Source of the DNA: Salegentibacter sediminis | GTDB taxonomy: Bacteria; Bacteroidota; Bacteroidia; Flavobacteriales; Flavobacteriaceae | Direction: 5' to 3' | DNA length: 64,000 nucleotides | NCBI RefSeq assembly: GCF_002078605.1 | Contig: NZ_MSJR01000011.1 | Coordinates: forward strand, 1 to 64,000 | Shown here: piece by piece, positions 26,687 through 36,013 of the stretch | Layout of the letters: each line of letters begins with the position of its first letter | Numbering within the stretch: the stretch's first letter is position 1 | The notes under the pieces: model-generated | The model's input: the letters and a program-made list of their open reading frames with translations, nothing else | Databases searched by the model: none | What the model was told of the DNA's origin: nothing | Program-made: the position numbers and the translations under genes

Positions 26687-28372
26687 TTAAATCAGCCCCG
26701 AAATATTTCCTTCCATATCAATATCAATTCTTTCTGAGGCAGGTACACCAGGTAATCCGGGCATACGCATCATATCTCCTGTAATGGGGATCAAAAATCC
26801 TGCGCCTGAGGCTATTTCGATCTCCCTCACGTTTAAGGTAAAACCTTTAGGTCTTCCCAGGAGCGAAGGATTATCTGAAAGAGATTTTTGGGTCTTGGCA
26901 ATGCACACGGGCAGATTTTCCATTCCCAAATCATAGATTTTCTTAAGATCCTTTCTGGCTTTAGAACCAAATTCAACTTTTTCGGCCCCATAGATCTTTT
27001 TAGCGATGCTTTCTATTTTAGAGATCACTGCCGAGTCCCATTCGTAAAGCGGAGTGAATTTTTCTTTGTTGCCTTCTACTACTTCAATGACTTTTTGTGC
27101 CAGCTCTAAAGCGCCTTCTCCACCTTTCGCCCATCCATCGGCAAGAGCGACTTTAACTCCTAATTTATCTGCCAGATCTTTAATAATCTGAATTTCCTCC
27201 TCACTGTCTGAGATGAACCTGTTGATGGCGATAACCGGAGTAAGGTTGAAGACTTTTGCATTTTCAAGGTGTTTTTCCAGGTTAGGAAGACCTTTTTTCA
27301 AGGCTTCCACATCAGGGATGGTTAAACTGCTCAAACTGGCACCTCCGTGATATTTTAAAGCACGAATAGTGGTGGTAATCACTACGGCTTTTGGAGAAAG
27401 ACCGGCGCTTTGGCACTTGATGTCCAGAAACTTTTCTGCTCCCAGGTCAAAACCGAATCCGGCTTCTGTAACGGTATAGTCTGAAAGGCTCATGCCCATC
27501 CTTGTAGCAATCACCGAGTTGGTTCCTTGTGCAATATTGGCAAAGGGACCGAGGTGAATGATAGCAGGGTTTCCTTCAATTGTCTGCACCAGGTTAGGTT
27601 TGATCGCCTCTTTTAAAAGTGCAGCCATCGCCCCTTCAGCATTTAGATCACGAGCGAAGACAGGTTTCTTGTCGAAGGTGTATCCTATAAAAATGTTTCC
27701 CAGTCTTCTTTTAAGATCTGAAAGGTCTTCAGCAAGACACATGATAGCCATGATCTCTGAAGCAGCCGTAATATCAAAACCGCTTTCCCTGGGGATTCCC
27801 GAGCCTGTACCCCCCAGACCAATAACTATATTTCTAAGAGCTCTGTCATTAACGTCCATCACCCTTTTAAGGGAAATGGTACGCGCATCAAGTCCCAGGT
27901 TTCTTGTTTTGCTCTGCAAATTATTATCCACAATTGCGGCTAAAAGATTATGAGCCTTTTCTATTGCAGAAAAATCTCCGGTAAAGTGGAGGTTGATATC
28001 TTCCATGGGTAGTACTTGTGAAAAGCCGCCTCCGGTGGCACCACCCTTGATCCCGAAGACAGGGCCTAAAGAAGGCTCTCTTAGCACTACGGTGGTTTTC
28101 TTTCCTAAACGGTTCAGGGCTTCCGAAAGACCTATTGAAACAGTGGTTTTTCCTTCTCCTGCAGGGGTAGGGGAAATCGCCGAAACCAGGATGAGGTTTG
28201 CTGTTTTTACCTTTTCTTTATCGATCTTGTCCAGTGGGATCTTAGCCTTGTAATTCCCGTACATTTCGATTTCGTTAGGTCTCAAACCCATTTTTTCAGC
28301 GATGTTTGAAATATGGCGCAATTCTACTTTTTGTGCTATTTCCAAATCACCCAGAGGTGCAGTATTCTTCAT
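26687..28372 (-). CDS. fhs: Formate-tetrahydrofolate ligase
   Basis: A 561-residue protein of normal family length. The ATP-binding loop is TPAGEGKTTVSIGLSEAL, followed by REPSLGPVFGIKGGATGGGF and HFTGDFSAIEKAHNLLAA. DVNDRALRNIVIGLGGTGSG and the C-terminal GFTLNVREIEIASGAGFLIP block also match. It makes 10-formyl-THF from formate, ATP and THF in one-carbon metabolism, feeding purine synthesis. It is a single-gene unit with its own terminator. Identification is secure. Confidence 0.98.
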   Translation of the reverse strand: MKNTAPLGDLEIAQKVELRHISNIAEKMGLRPNEIEMYGNYKAKIPLDKIDKEKVKTANLILVSAISPTPAGEGKTTVSIGLSEALNRLGKKTTVVLREPSLGPVFGIKGGATGGGFSQVLPMEDINLHFTGDFSAIEKAHNLLAAIVDNNLQSKTRNLGLDARTISLKRVMDVNDRALRNIVIGLGGTGSGIPRESGFDITAASEIMAIMCLAEDLSDLKRRLGNIFIGYTFDKKPVFARDLNAEGAMAALLKEAIKPNLVQTIEGNPAIIHLGPFANIAQGTNSVIATRMGMSLSDYTVTEAGFGFDLGAEKFLDIKCQSAGLSPKAVVITTTIRALKYHGGASLSSLTIPDVEALKKGLPNLEKHLENAKVFNLTPVIAINRFISDSEEEIQIIKDLADKLGVKVALADGWAKGGEGALELAQKVIEVVEGNKEKFTPLYEWDSAVISKIESIAKKIYGAEKVEFGSKARKDLKKIYDLGMENLPVCIAKTQKSLSDNPSLLGRPKGFTLNVREIEIASGAGFLIPITGDMMRMPGLPGVPASERIDIDMEGNISGLI

Positions 28373-28570
28373 AGTTAAAGCTTTTTTATTTCCGATCTTA
28401 AGAAAAGGTTTTCGTTATTGATTTTGATAGTATAAAATTCGGAAGAAAGAACGGTTATAATTATGATCGTTATCAGCTTAGTTGAAGAAAAATGATCCAG
28501 TATGAAGGCTTACTCAAGTGATTTGGGCATTTCTGGAAGCACAGAAAAGCGATCTATCAAATACTATTAT

Positions 28571-29722
28571 TTAAAAACTGTATCGTATCCTTAAGAAGAA
28601 ACTATTCCCCAGGGTCTTGTAATCTTTGAATTCCAAGAATGACTGACCTGTTAGGTTTAGTTCCCAGTTGGTCGCCAGGGAATAAACAAGAGAGGGCATA
28701 AAAATCACGGAATGTCTCGTGGGAGAATAGATGAAATTAGTCGCCCCGGAAAAAATGGGAGTAAATTCCTTTGAAAGTTGAATGAAAAATGAATATTTGA
28801 AAGGCATCAGGTTTTTAGCATTTATCCTGGCCAGGATGAGATCTTCTATTGTTGAAAGGGAGTTATTCGTAGAGCTATTATAGAGCACAGAACTATTCAC
28901 GTACAAACCTTTCTCAAAAGCATAATCTACCGAAATGGAAGCGCTCATTACATTTTCACTCCCGGGATATTCTTCATAGGGTACAAAATAGGAGATCTCA
29001 CCTTTAAATCCAGCTTCTTTAAGGTTCCCTGCCCATCCTGTTCCTATAATCAGGTCCTTTTGATACACCCCGGTCAAAAACTGGATATCGTAGGTCCATT
29101 TATTGAATTTGTACATCCCGGCGGCAATAAAGTCATCATTTTGTTCTCCTCTCTTTGCGGTTAGTTCGATCTTGCTGAAATCTCCGGTATAATACTGGAT
29201 CCTTATAGCATCACTTCCGGGGCGCTCTTCATAATCAAAATCCAGAAAATTATAAGTATTGAAGATGTCATTTGGGTTCCATGCAAGGTTCATCCCCCAG
29301 TTAATTCGTTGCCGGCCAAGGCTAATATCCCAATTAGCCTTTGTATAATTAACCAGTGCCCTATCAATAAGAGTATTAAAAACAAGCTTATCTTCGTCAA
29401 ATATGTTAACCGAAAGATCTACCAGGCCAGGATCATAGTCCAGGTTTTTAGAAAAGCCTGGAAAATTTCTTACACCATCTCCGTAGTAAACTCGATTTCT
29501 TACTTCCAGTCTTATACTGAATTCATCACTCGGGAAGTATTCAAAATTAAGTCGGTTATGAATAAGACTTGTCCATTGTAGTTGGTCCAGCCTGTCAATA
29601 AAGCTGAATTCATGGAGGTTTTTAATATACCCCTGTAAAGAGATCCTGGGCGAATCTTCCTGTGAATTCACATTGAATGATACCAGTATCATCAAAACCA
29701 GAAATAATCTCCATTTTTCCAT
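28571..29722 (-). CDS. Outer-membrane beta-barrel protein of the LolA-like/ABC operon
   Basis: The reading frame is open from 29749, but an ATG at 29722 gives the natural signal peptide MEKWRLFLVLMILVSFNVNSQ and avoids overlapping the ATPase gene; I chose it (383 aa). The mature part is amphipathic strands ending in an aromatic C-terminus (SFFLRIRYSF), typical of outer-membrane barrels. The segment GMNLAWNPNDIFNTYNFLDFDYEERPGSDAIRIQYY is shared with DUF1302-like/alginate-porin-like proteins. It is the last gene of a five-gene operon with a LolA-like protein and an FtsX-type ABC exporter. It may therefore be the outer-membrane endpoint of an envelope export path; that is inference. Confidence 0.72.
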   Translation of the reverse strand: MEKWRLFLVLMILVSFNVNSQEDSPRISLQGYIKNLHEFSFIDRLDQLQWTSLIHNRLNFEYFPSDEFSIRLEVRNRVYYGDGVRNFPGFSKNLDYDPGLVDLSVNIFDEDKLVFNTLIDRALVNYTKANWDISLGRQRINWGMNLAWNPNDIFNTYNFLDFDYEERPGSDAIRIQYYTGDFSKIELTAKRGEQNDDFIAAGMYKFNKWTYDIQFLTGVYQKDLIIGTGWAGNLKEAGFKGEISYFVPYEEYPGSENVMSASISVDYAFEKGLYVNSSVLYNSSTNNSLSTIEDLILARINAKNLMPFKYSFFIQLSKEFTPIFSGATNFIYSPTRHSVIFMPSLVYSLATNWELNLTGQSFLEFKDYKTLGNSFFLRIRYSF

Positions 29723-29726
29723 GATT

Positions 29727-30425
29727 TTATGTTGGAATTTGCTCCTCATCGGAATCTACCCGCCCGTCAACAAGGGTGATTACCCTTCTTGCCTTCTTAA
29801 TAACTCGGGGGTCGTGAGTGGAGAACAGAAAAGTAATATTCTCTTCCCGGTTCAGTTTTGCCATGGTCTCCATTAGTTTATTAGCCGAAATCGAGTCTAA
29901 GTTTGCAGTGGGTTCATCGGCAAGCACGATTTTGGGTTTCGAAGCCAGAGCCCTTGCCACGGCAACTCTTTGCTGTTGCCCGCCTGATAATTCACCCGGC
30001 TTATTGTCCATTTTATCTTCGAGCCCTATCTCTTTTAGCAACTCCATTACTCGCTGTCTTCTTTTTTTCTTCGGAACATTTTGAAGTTGAAGTACAAAAC
30101 CTATATTTTCCTTTGAAGTAAGTACCGGGATCAGGTTAAAAGATTGAAATACGAAACCAATATTGTGAAGCCTTAAATCGATCAATTTATTTTCTGATAA
30201 TTTGGTAATCTCAATATTATCAATAATTACCGTGCCCAAAGTAGGCTTATCCAATCCTCCCATCATATTAAGCAGGGTGGATTTTCCTGACCCAGATGGG
30301 CCAACCAAAGCAACAAATTCACCTGCTTCAATATGTACATGTACATCCTGCAGCGCTTTCACCGGCACCATTTTCTTATTGTAAATTTTACTGATGTTAT
30401 GCGCATCTATTATCGTTTTAGCCAT
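29727..30425 (-). CDS. ABC transporter ATP-binding protein (LolD/MacB type)
   Basis: A 232-residue ATPase with Walker A GPSGSGKSTLL, Q-loop FVFQSFNLIPVLTS, signature LSGGQQQRVAVARAL, Walker B KIVLADEPTANLD and the switch His in FSTHD. The FQSFNLIP and ADEPTANLDS pattern places it with LolD/MacB/FtsE-type exporters that pull lipids, lipoproteins or hydrophobic molecules out of the inner membrane. It follows the two permease genes by 12 nt and precedes the barrel gene by 4 nt. Confidence 0.95.
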   Translation of the reverse strand: MAKTIIDAHNISKIYNKKMVPVKALQDVHVHIEAGEFVALVGPSGSGKSTLLNMMGGLDKPTLGTVIIDNIEITKLSENKLIDLRLHNIGFVFQSFNLIPVLTSKENIGFVLQLQNVPKKKRRQRVMELLKEIGLEDKMDNKPGELSGGQQQRVAVARALASKPKIVLADEPTANLDSISANKLMETMAKLNREENITFLFSTHDPRVIKKARRVITLVDGRVDSDEEQIPT

Positions 30426-30437
30426 ATTCTTATATCT

Positions 30438-31655
30438 TTAAATTTTTCTAATCGCTTCTGAAGGATTTAATTGAAGCGCTTTATACGACGGGTAAATCGC
30501 TGAGAGCAAGGCCGTGATCAAACACATAACCGCTACAATTACGTAATTCCGGCCGTCTAAAGCCGGATAGATCATAGGACTAAAACCATAAGTAGTGAGT
30601 CCTTCAGAGAACATGGAAATGTTTATCCCGTAATTCCCTAGTAATTTTACTGTCAACCAACCTATCAAAAGCCCTATGGGACAGCCTATTAAAGAAAGAT
30701 AAAGGGTTTCCAGCATAATCATCAGGAATATTTTTAGCTTATTGAGGCCAATTGCCATGAGCATCCCTAACTCCCGAACGCGCTCAAGGACCGACATAAG
30801 CATGGTATTGACTATTCCAAAAGTTAAGGCTAGAAGAATGATTCCCGTAATAATATAGGTATAGAGATTAAAAGATTCTATGACCAGTCTTAACTCCGGC
30901 GCCATTTCTTTCCAATCTTCCACCTTCAAACCGTGAGCGATACTTTTGGCAAATTCTTTAACCTGTGTAAGGACTGATTCATTCTTTAGCAGGATCGCAA
31001 TTTCATTTGTTTCATTTTTACTCAAGCCTAAAATTTCTCTAAATGGAGGTCGCAAAACATAAACATTCACCTCATCTAAAGAAAGATTTCCTGAACGGTA
31101 TATTCCGCCAACTCTATAAGCTCCGGAAATAATTTCAGAATTCACATCAGTGAAGGTGAGCACCACTTTGCTTTTTAACTTAAGCTTTAATTTTTTGGCC
31201 AGTTTTTCTCCAATCAAAATCTCATTTTCTTTCCCTGTTTCAAAATAATCTCCCTGCCAGACAATTTCATGGAGCTTGACCTGTTTCTTTTCAGAAGCAG
31301 GATCTATACCTATAATCTTAACTCCTCGTGCAGTGGTAGTAGAAGAGATCATTCCTGAAGTGATTACCCGGGAACTCACCGCTGAAACCTGTGCCTGACT
31401 TTTAAGTTTTTCTACAATTTCGTTTGATTGGGGGACAATGAATTTGGCATCATTCTCCTGGGAAAATAAAGGATGGTGAATTTGAAGATGAGAAAGTTGT
31501 TTAAAAACTGTTTCATCAATATTATTCTTATACATACCCCAGGCGAAAGCCAGGATAAAAATACCTGCCCATAAGCCAATGGCAATAGAACTTATTACAA
31601 TAAGACTTCGGGTTTTATTGCGCCAAATATTCCGCCAGGCAAGTTGTACCAACAT
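30438..31655 (-). CDS. FtsX/MacB-type ABC permease (second)
   Basis: A 405-residue protein with the 1+3 membrane layout of FtsX-like permeases. TM1 follows LAWRNIWRNKTRSLIVIS, a MacB-like periplasmic domain spans about 45-265, and three C-terminal spans follow, with the coupling segment VRELGMLMAIGLNKLKIFLM. It is paralogous to the permease gene just upstream (2-nt gap), so the pair probably forms a heterodimer driven by the adjacent ATPase. Confidence 0.92.
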   Translation of the reverse strand: MLVQLAWRNIWRNKTRSLIVISSIAIGLWAGIFILAFAWGMYKNNIDETVFKQLSHLQIHHPLFSQENDAKFIVPQSNEIVEKLKSQAQVSAVSSRVITSGMISSTTTARGVKIIGIDPASEKKQVKLHEIVWQGDYFETGKENEILIGEKLAKKLKLKLKSKVVLTFTDVNSEIISGAYRVGGIYRSGNLSLDEVNVYVLRPPFREILGLSKNETNEIAILLKNESVLTQVKEFAKSIAHGLKVEDWKEMAPELRLVIESFNLYTYIITGIILLALTFGIVNTMLMSVLERVRELGMLMAIGLNKLKIFLMIMLETLYLSLIGCPIGLLIGWLTVKLLGNYGINISMFSEGLTTYGFSPMIYPALDGRNYVIVAVMCLITALLSAIYPSYKALQLNPSEAIRKI

Positions 31656-31657
31656 CT

Positions 31658-32881
31658 TTAACTATTTATGGCTTCTATTGGTTTAAGCCTCATTATTTTT
31701 ATCCCCGGATACAAAGCCAGGATAACCGATAGAAACATGACTATTGCGGTTTGAGTAATTAAAATCTGGTGATCTTCAGAAAAAAAGATAATAGGTTCTA
31801 TTCCATAATTCTGATACACTTCCTTTAGCTCTCCTGTAAAATAAATAGGGTATTTTGTGAACCACCTGATCACCAGGCTTGCCCCAATCACACCAAGAAA
31901 GCAACCGATAAGAGAAATCATAACCGATTCTAACAGCAGTATAAATCCTAGGAGCTGTTTTTTCATGCCTATAGCTATGAGAATCCCGAATTCCCTTAAT
32001 CTTTCGAAAGTCATCATGAGCAGGGTTCCGAAAAGCCCGAAAGAAATTATTAAATAAAGAATTCCTATTATAATTAAATGCCCGGTACTATCAGCTTCAA
32101 TAAACTGGTCGATTTCCGGCATCATTTCCTTCCAGGTCATAATCTCATATTTTGCCGGATCAAGCCGGGGCTCAAGCTTCGATTTTAGGTCTCTAAGATC
32201 TGCCGATTTCTTTAGCATTATAGAGATAGCGGTGAGACGATTTTCAGCTCCATACATTGCCTGGGTTTGTTTAATAGGCATATAGACAATATTGTCATTC
32301 AAATCAGGTGAGCCCAAACTTATAACCCCTTTTATACTGTACTTTCCTGCGGCACTACTGGCATGATATCCCTGGCCAAGTACTACAAGACTATCGCCAA
32401 TATTTAAATGAAGATATGAGGCCATGCCTTCCCCAATTACAACGGCATTTTCCTTTTCATTTTCAAGAAACCGCCCTTCAATAATTTTCTCATGGAGGTT
32501 ATTAACCGTTTTTTCCTTTTGAGGATCGACTCCTAAAATCATAACTCCTTTGGTTCTATCCTTAAAAGAGGCTAGAGCAAAGCTCTCCAGACGTGGCATT
32601 ATTTGGATGACTCCGGGTTGTTGCAGTAAGTTTTGGTTCAGCTCAGGATCTAGCTCAAAAGTGTTGTCTATGGATTGTTCCTCCCAATAACCTTTTTGGT
32701 GAACCTGAAGATAACCTGAAGAATAACTCACCATATTCCTAATCATGTTTTCATACACTCCAATGGTGACAGATCTTGTTAGGATAGCAAGCAATACGGC
32801 GAAGAATACCGAGGTTGCGGTAATAAGGGTTCGTCGTTTATTCCGCCAGATATTCAGCCATGCGATCTTTAAAAACATCAC
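31658..32881 (-). CDS. FtsX/MacB-type ABC permease (first)
   Basis: A 407-residue protein. TM1 follows AWLNIWRNKRRTLITATSV, a large extracytoplasmic domain includes VMILGVDPQKEKTVN, and three C-terminal spans follow, with RLREFGILIAIGMKKQLLGF as coupling region. Its ATG overlaps the stop of the LolA-like gene (ATGA), so the two are translationally coupled. With the second permease and the ATPase it makes a LolCDE-like exporter. Confidence 0.92.
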   Translation of the reverse strand: MMFLKIAWLNIWRNKRRTLITATSVFFAVLLAILTRSVTIGVYENMIRNMVSYSSGYLQVHQKGYWEEQSIDNTFELDPELNQNLLQQPGVIQIMPRLESFALASFKDRTKGVMILGVDPQKEKTVNNLHEKIIEGRFLENEKENAVVIGEGMASYLHLNIGDSLVVLGQGYHASSAAGKYSIKGVISLGSPDLNDNIVYMPIKQTQAMYGAENRLTAISIMLKKSADLRDLKSKLEPRLDPAKYEIMTWKEMMPEIDQFIEADSTGHLIIIGILYLIISFGLFGTLLMMTFERLREFGILIAIGMKKQLLGFILLLESVMISLIGCFLGVIGASLVIRWFTKYPIYFTGELKEVYQNYGIEPIIFFSEDHQILITQTAIVMFLSVILALYPGIKIMRLKPIEAINS

Positions 32882-33648
32882 TTCAATTGTTTCATGTTAC
32901 GAGTGGTAAAGAAGTTGTCTTCGATCTCTTTATCGAAAACAATATCCCTGTAAATAATCAGGGTTTTGTAACCTGGTTTATCCACCGGGAGCATTTCAAT
33001 TTTCGAGGTGACCTTTCTGCCTCCTAAGATTTTGATATCTTCTGTATTCATCACGTTTACCAATTCCCCGTCTTCATCATAGAACTCTGCTTTTAACTGT
33101 AAAAAGTCCAGGGTATCTATCCAAACAATTACCTTTTCCCAGACTATAGCCGCATCCGGTTTTGGGACCATCTCGATTTTATAGGTTTCCTTAGTCCTTA
33201 AATTCTCCAGGCCCAAAAGGCTATGATCATAATCCTCTACGGCTGAGGCTTCTTTCACAAGGTCGTCATTCGTGAAATCGGTGCCCATCCAGCTTTGTGA
33301 CATCATGGAGGGTGGTAATTTTATAGTTCGCTCAATTGAAGGAATCCAGTTCCAAACCTCTTTCTTTCTCTTTAAAAAGGCAGTGCCTTTTTCTTTGGCA
33401 GGAGATTTCACCAGGATCATGGAAAAGTCATCCCCCTTGCTCCAGGCTTTCATATTCATTTCCCGCTTCCAGGTAGGCCTGATGATCTGAATATCGATAT
33501 CGGCCACTGAGGTCTTTCCCCGCATGTTTTCATCGGCCATTTTAACGATCTCCTTAGCAGTAAGATTCTGTTGCGCTTGTAAGGAAAGCGAGGCAAAAAT
33601 GAAAAGTGTGGCTGTGACCAGCAATGTTAAAGGTGAATGATTTGTCAT
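32878..33648 (-). CDS. LolA-like outer-membrane lipoprotein-sorting protein
   Basis: A 256-residue periplasmic protein with signal peptide (VTATLFIFASLSLQAQ). It has the LolA_like pattern: AKEIVKMADENMRGKTSVADIDIQIIRP, KEKGTAFLKRKKEVWNWIPSIERTIKLPPSMMSQSWMGTDFTNDDLVKEAS, and WIDTLDFLQLKAEFYDEDGELV. The fold is a half-barrel that carries acyl chains. As first gene of the operon it would accept cargo from the FtsX-type exporter and deliver it toward the barrel protein. The cargo (lipoprotein, lipid or drug) is unknown, and this set is distinct from the housekeeping Lol system. Confidence 0.88.
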   Translation of the reverse strand: MTNHSPLTLLVTATLFIFASLSLQAQQNLTAKEIVKMADENMRGKTSVADIDIQIIRPTWKREMNMKAWSKGDDFSMILVKSPAKEKGTAFLKRKKEVWNWIPSIERTIKLPPSMMSQSWMGTDFTNDDLVKEASAVEDYDHSLLGLENLRTKETYKIEMVPKPDAAIVWEKVIVWIDTLDFLQLKAEFYDEDGELVNVMNTEDIKILGGRKVTSKIEMLPVDKPGYKTLIIYRDIVFDKEIEDNFFTTRNMKQLK

Positions 33649-33740
33649 ACTTAAAACTAATTATTGTTCTATTCAAAAAAAATGACAAATCTCACCCCTG
33701 GGTTTAAAGGTTCTTTAACTAGAACTTTTATGACACGAGG

Positions 33741-34138
33741 ATGGGGACACCAAAAGTGCGTTCGTTTGTATTACCCAAAGAGGAAGTTCAGAATATTGAA
33801 GATTGGAACACTATGGGTTTAAAAGCTTCAGTCACTCATTATTTTGAAGAAAAAAAAGCTTTAATTCCTAAGCGCTTTAGTTTTATCTAAAGTAAATTTT
33901 ATCAGTCACAGGACATTTTTAAAATTCCATTTTCAGCATTTGCCGATCTCAGGCTTTGGATTAATTATATAGAGATGGCCGAACATTTTTAGGAAATAAC
34001 CAATTCTGAAAAATCTTTGGATAGCTCAAAAACTTAGAAAAAAAAGTATCACTATAGCAAATAAGAAAGTCACCGGATATTCAGAAAATATTGAAGAAAG
34101 GATCGCCGGCCAGCTGCTAAACCCTATGAATTAAAGAA
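33741..34138 (+). pseudogene. Decayed gene remnants, unidentified
   Basis: A 49-codon frame at 33741-33890 (MGTPKVRSFVLPKEEVQNIE...FSFI) is followed by coding-looking pieces in shifted frames: FYQSQDIFKIPFSAFADLRL from about 33900, and KSITIANKKVTGYSENIEER in a piece ending LLNPMN with stop at about 34135. Several stops and frameshifts break them. I do not recognise the family. The impression of coding is based on amino-acid texture only; it could be non-coding. Confidence 0.3.
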
Positions 34139-34330
34139 ATTTGGTATCATTTTATATCATTTGGCACCAAGTAAAATGTATAATTTACTTTCCAATACAG
34201 AAGTTATCAGTTCCCATAAATACTAAGATTTTGATTTTTTGAGGTGTAAACTAGGTACATGACTGTTTTCAACATCTCAAAATAAATGAGAAAATATTAT
34301 TAAATATGTAATTTTTGGTGAGCTCACCGG

Positions 34331-34510
34331 TTAATTGCACACTAATTTTTCTTCAATGTCTCCAAGTTCAGTTATGTCCATAAGGTCATTTTGGAATTCC
34401 TGTCTTTGGTTTCGCTCTATTTTAATTGGAATCAAAGTTTCTCCCAAGTTTTCCGATTTTTCTGCCAGTTGAGGAACAAAAGTAGCTTTTCCAAGAAAAG
34501 GTCGGGTTCT
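34331..34510 (-). pseudogene. C-terminal fragment of an unidentified gene
   Basis: An open minus-strand frame of 59 codons without a proper start. It runs RTRPFLGKATFVPQLAEKSE then NLGETLIPIKIERNQRQEFQ, ends EEKLVCN at a TAA (34331-34333), and is closed upstream by an in-frame stop at 34511. The composition is that of a real protein tail. The rest of the gene is missing, replaced by the GC-richer repeat-like region to its right. No family recognised; a mobile-element protein is possible. Confidence 0.4.
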
Positions 34511-35059
34511 TTACCGGATGACCAGATTTAAAAGTTTGATTTGTGGCTTTACCCGGTGACCCGTCGGGTGAAGCAGGAAACCAGGATAGTTGCAAAAAAA
34601 GATTGGGGAGATCGGAGTTTATCAGTTTTGAGAGCTGATCAACGGGTTTATTCAGGTGCATTAAGCAGATGACTTTTTTTGACATTGCGAAAGGCCCGCA
34701 GGGCGCGGAAGCATGGAGGAAGGCATTTTTTTGAGGAAATGGGTTTTGGAGCGCAGCGGAGGAACTCTTTTTCTCAAAAAAGAATGCCTGGAGCACGGGG
34801 CCGGAGCTTTGTGAAATTGATGACAAATTAATTTTGGCGCTATTTTCTCAGGGAAAATGGTGCCGAAATTAAAGGGGTTTTATTTGTAGCGAAGCGGAGA
34901 AAAAAATACCGGTTTTGGCGGCAATTTTGTGCAAAGCTTTGGCAAGCGTGCACCGCTTTACCTGCCGTTATTTTTAAGTACTGAAGTTTTGATTTTAGAC
35001 CTGTCTTATTGGAAACTCAAGATTTTTGCTTTTAATAGGATTTGGTGATGTACACTTGA
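34511..35059. other. Repeat-like non-coding region
   Basis: A stretch with short GC-rich self-similar pieces (for example CCCGGTGACCCGTCGGGTGA and GGCCCGCAGGGCGCGGAAGC) and one half of a 47-bp dispersed repeat. An open minus-strand frame crosses part of it but has the poor, Ser/Pro/Lys-biased content of chance translation. It looks like debris of an inserted element. Confidence 0.45.
34923..34969 (+). repeat. 47-bp dispersed repeat, copy 1
   Basis: Begins AATTTTGTGCAAAGCTTTGG and includes GTGCACCGCTTTACC. Copy 2 at 39266-39312 has the same length and orientation with about six differences. Confidence 0.8.
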
Positions 35060-35584
35060 TTAATTGTTCCAATTCTGCCTGTCTATTCGGAAAATATTGA
35101 AAGATCCCAGCCTTTTTTCGAAAGTCATACAATTTTTTAAGGCCACTTTTTCAGAGCTTAAGTTATCGATATGTATGGTAGAAATCAGGGAATCGGCGAA
35201 TTGATTCTCAAAAGCGTAATTCTTACATTTGGTTGCTGATTCAGATGCAAAACCCTGATTCCAAAATTCAGGAAGGATTGCGTAACCTACCTCCAACCTC
35301 TCAATCTCTTCAACAGTTTGAACCAGAAGTCCACATTGCCCCACAAGTTTGTTTGTCTTTTTGTTAATAAGAACGTTCATTCCTCCCAAATCATTTTCAT
35401 ATCTGTGAAATACTTTATCGAACCATTTCTTACACAATTCAGATTCTGAAAGATGGATGTCAAGATCTAAATATTTGGCAATATTCTTTGCCTTAAATAA
35501 ACCCATCCAAGAATCAAAATCTTCCGGTTTCAATAGTCTAAATTTTAATCTTTCGGTTTCCTGCCCGGTGAGGAGATATTTCAT
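35060..35584 (-). CDS. GNAT N-acetyltransferase (RimJ/RimL type)
   Basis: A 174-residue protein with the ribosomal-protein-acetyltransferase-like layout: TERLKFRLLKPEDFDSWMGLF at the start, LVGQCGLL (strand 4), LEVGYAILPEFWNQGFASES with a QGFASE variant of the acetyl-CoA loop, and a final strand MTFEKRLGSFNIFRID. It acetylates an amine on a small molecule or protein N-terminus; the substrate is unknown. It belongs to a leftward series of small accessory genes. Confidence 0.88.
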   Translation of the reverse strand: MKYLLTGQETERLKFRLLKPEDFDSWMGLFKAKNIAKYLDLDIHLSESELCKKWFDKVFHRYENDLGGMNVLINKKTNKLVGQCGLLVQTVEEIERLEVGYAILPEFWNQGFASESATKCKNYAFENQFADSLISTIHIDNLSSEKVALKNCMTFEKRLGSFNIFRIDRQNWNN

Positions 35585-35621
35585 TTTTCAGTTTGTCAAT
35601 TTTTAATTCAGACTCATAAAT

Positions 35622-35984
35622 CTACACTTCTTGTTTCGGATGAAATAGTTGTGGTTTCCTAATATAAGAAGCAAATATCGTCGCCATTACAAGTAAAATC
35701 GCTACTTCATAAGGTTTTCCTTTGTACATATGAATAAATACTATAAAAGTCATATAAAGGGCTAATAGAGAGGTTCCGATTAGTATTGTTTTCTTGTATA
35801 AGAACATTGCTGTTGAAACTAAAAGAAAGATCCCAGTAGCAATCATTATACTACTATTAGTTACAATTTTATCCGTTTGATTTGAGTTAAGCATTTTATC
35901 CAAAGCGTTTGGAATATAAAACAAGGTAATTATCACTGAAGGTAACCACATCAATAATATTCTTAAAATTTTATTCATTTTCAT
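35622..35984 (-). CDS. DoxX-like small membrane protein
   Basis: A 120-residue protein with four hydrophobic segments (LLMWLPSVIITLFYIPNALDKM, IMIATGIFLLVSTAMFL, ILIGTSLLALYMTFIVFIHM, EVAILLVMATIFASYI). The LFYIPNALDKML segment resembles the start of DoxX-like proteins. Function unknown. It lies 37 nt upstream of the acetyltransferase start on the same strand. A long imperfect inverted repeat begins about 30 bp upstream of its start. Confidence 0.6.
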   Translation of the reverse strand: MKMNKILRILLMWLPSVIITLFYIPNALDKMLNSNQTDKIVTNSSIMIATGIFLLVSTAMFLYKKTILIGTSLLALYMTFIVFIHMYKGKPYEVAILLVMATIFASYIRKPQLFHPKQEV

Positions 35985-36013
35985 TCAGTGATATTTTATT
36001 ATTCGGTTCGTTT

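Noticed and set aside
34422-34826. Open minus-strand frame of 134 codons
   Set aside because: Low-complexity Ser/Pro/Lys content, overlaps repeat-like DNA, and its 3' part runs out of frame over a better coding fragment (34331-34510).
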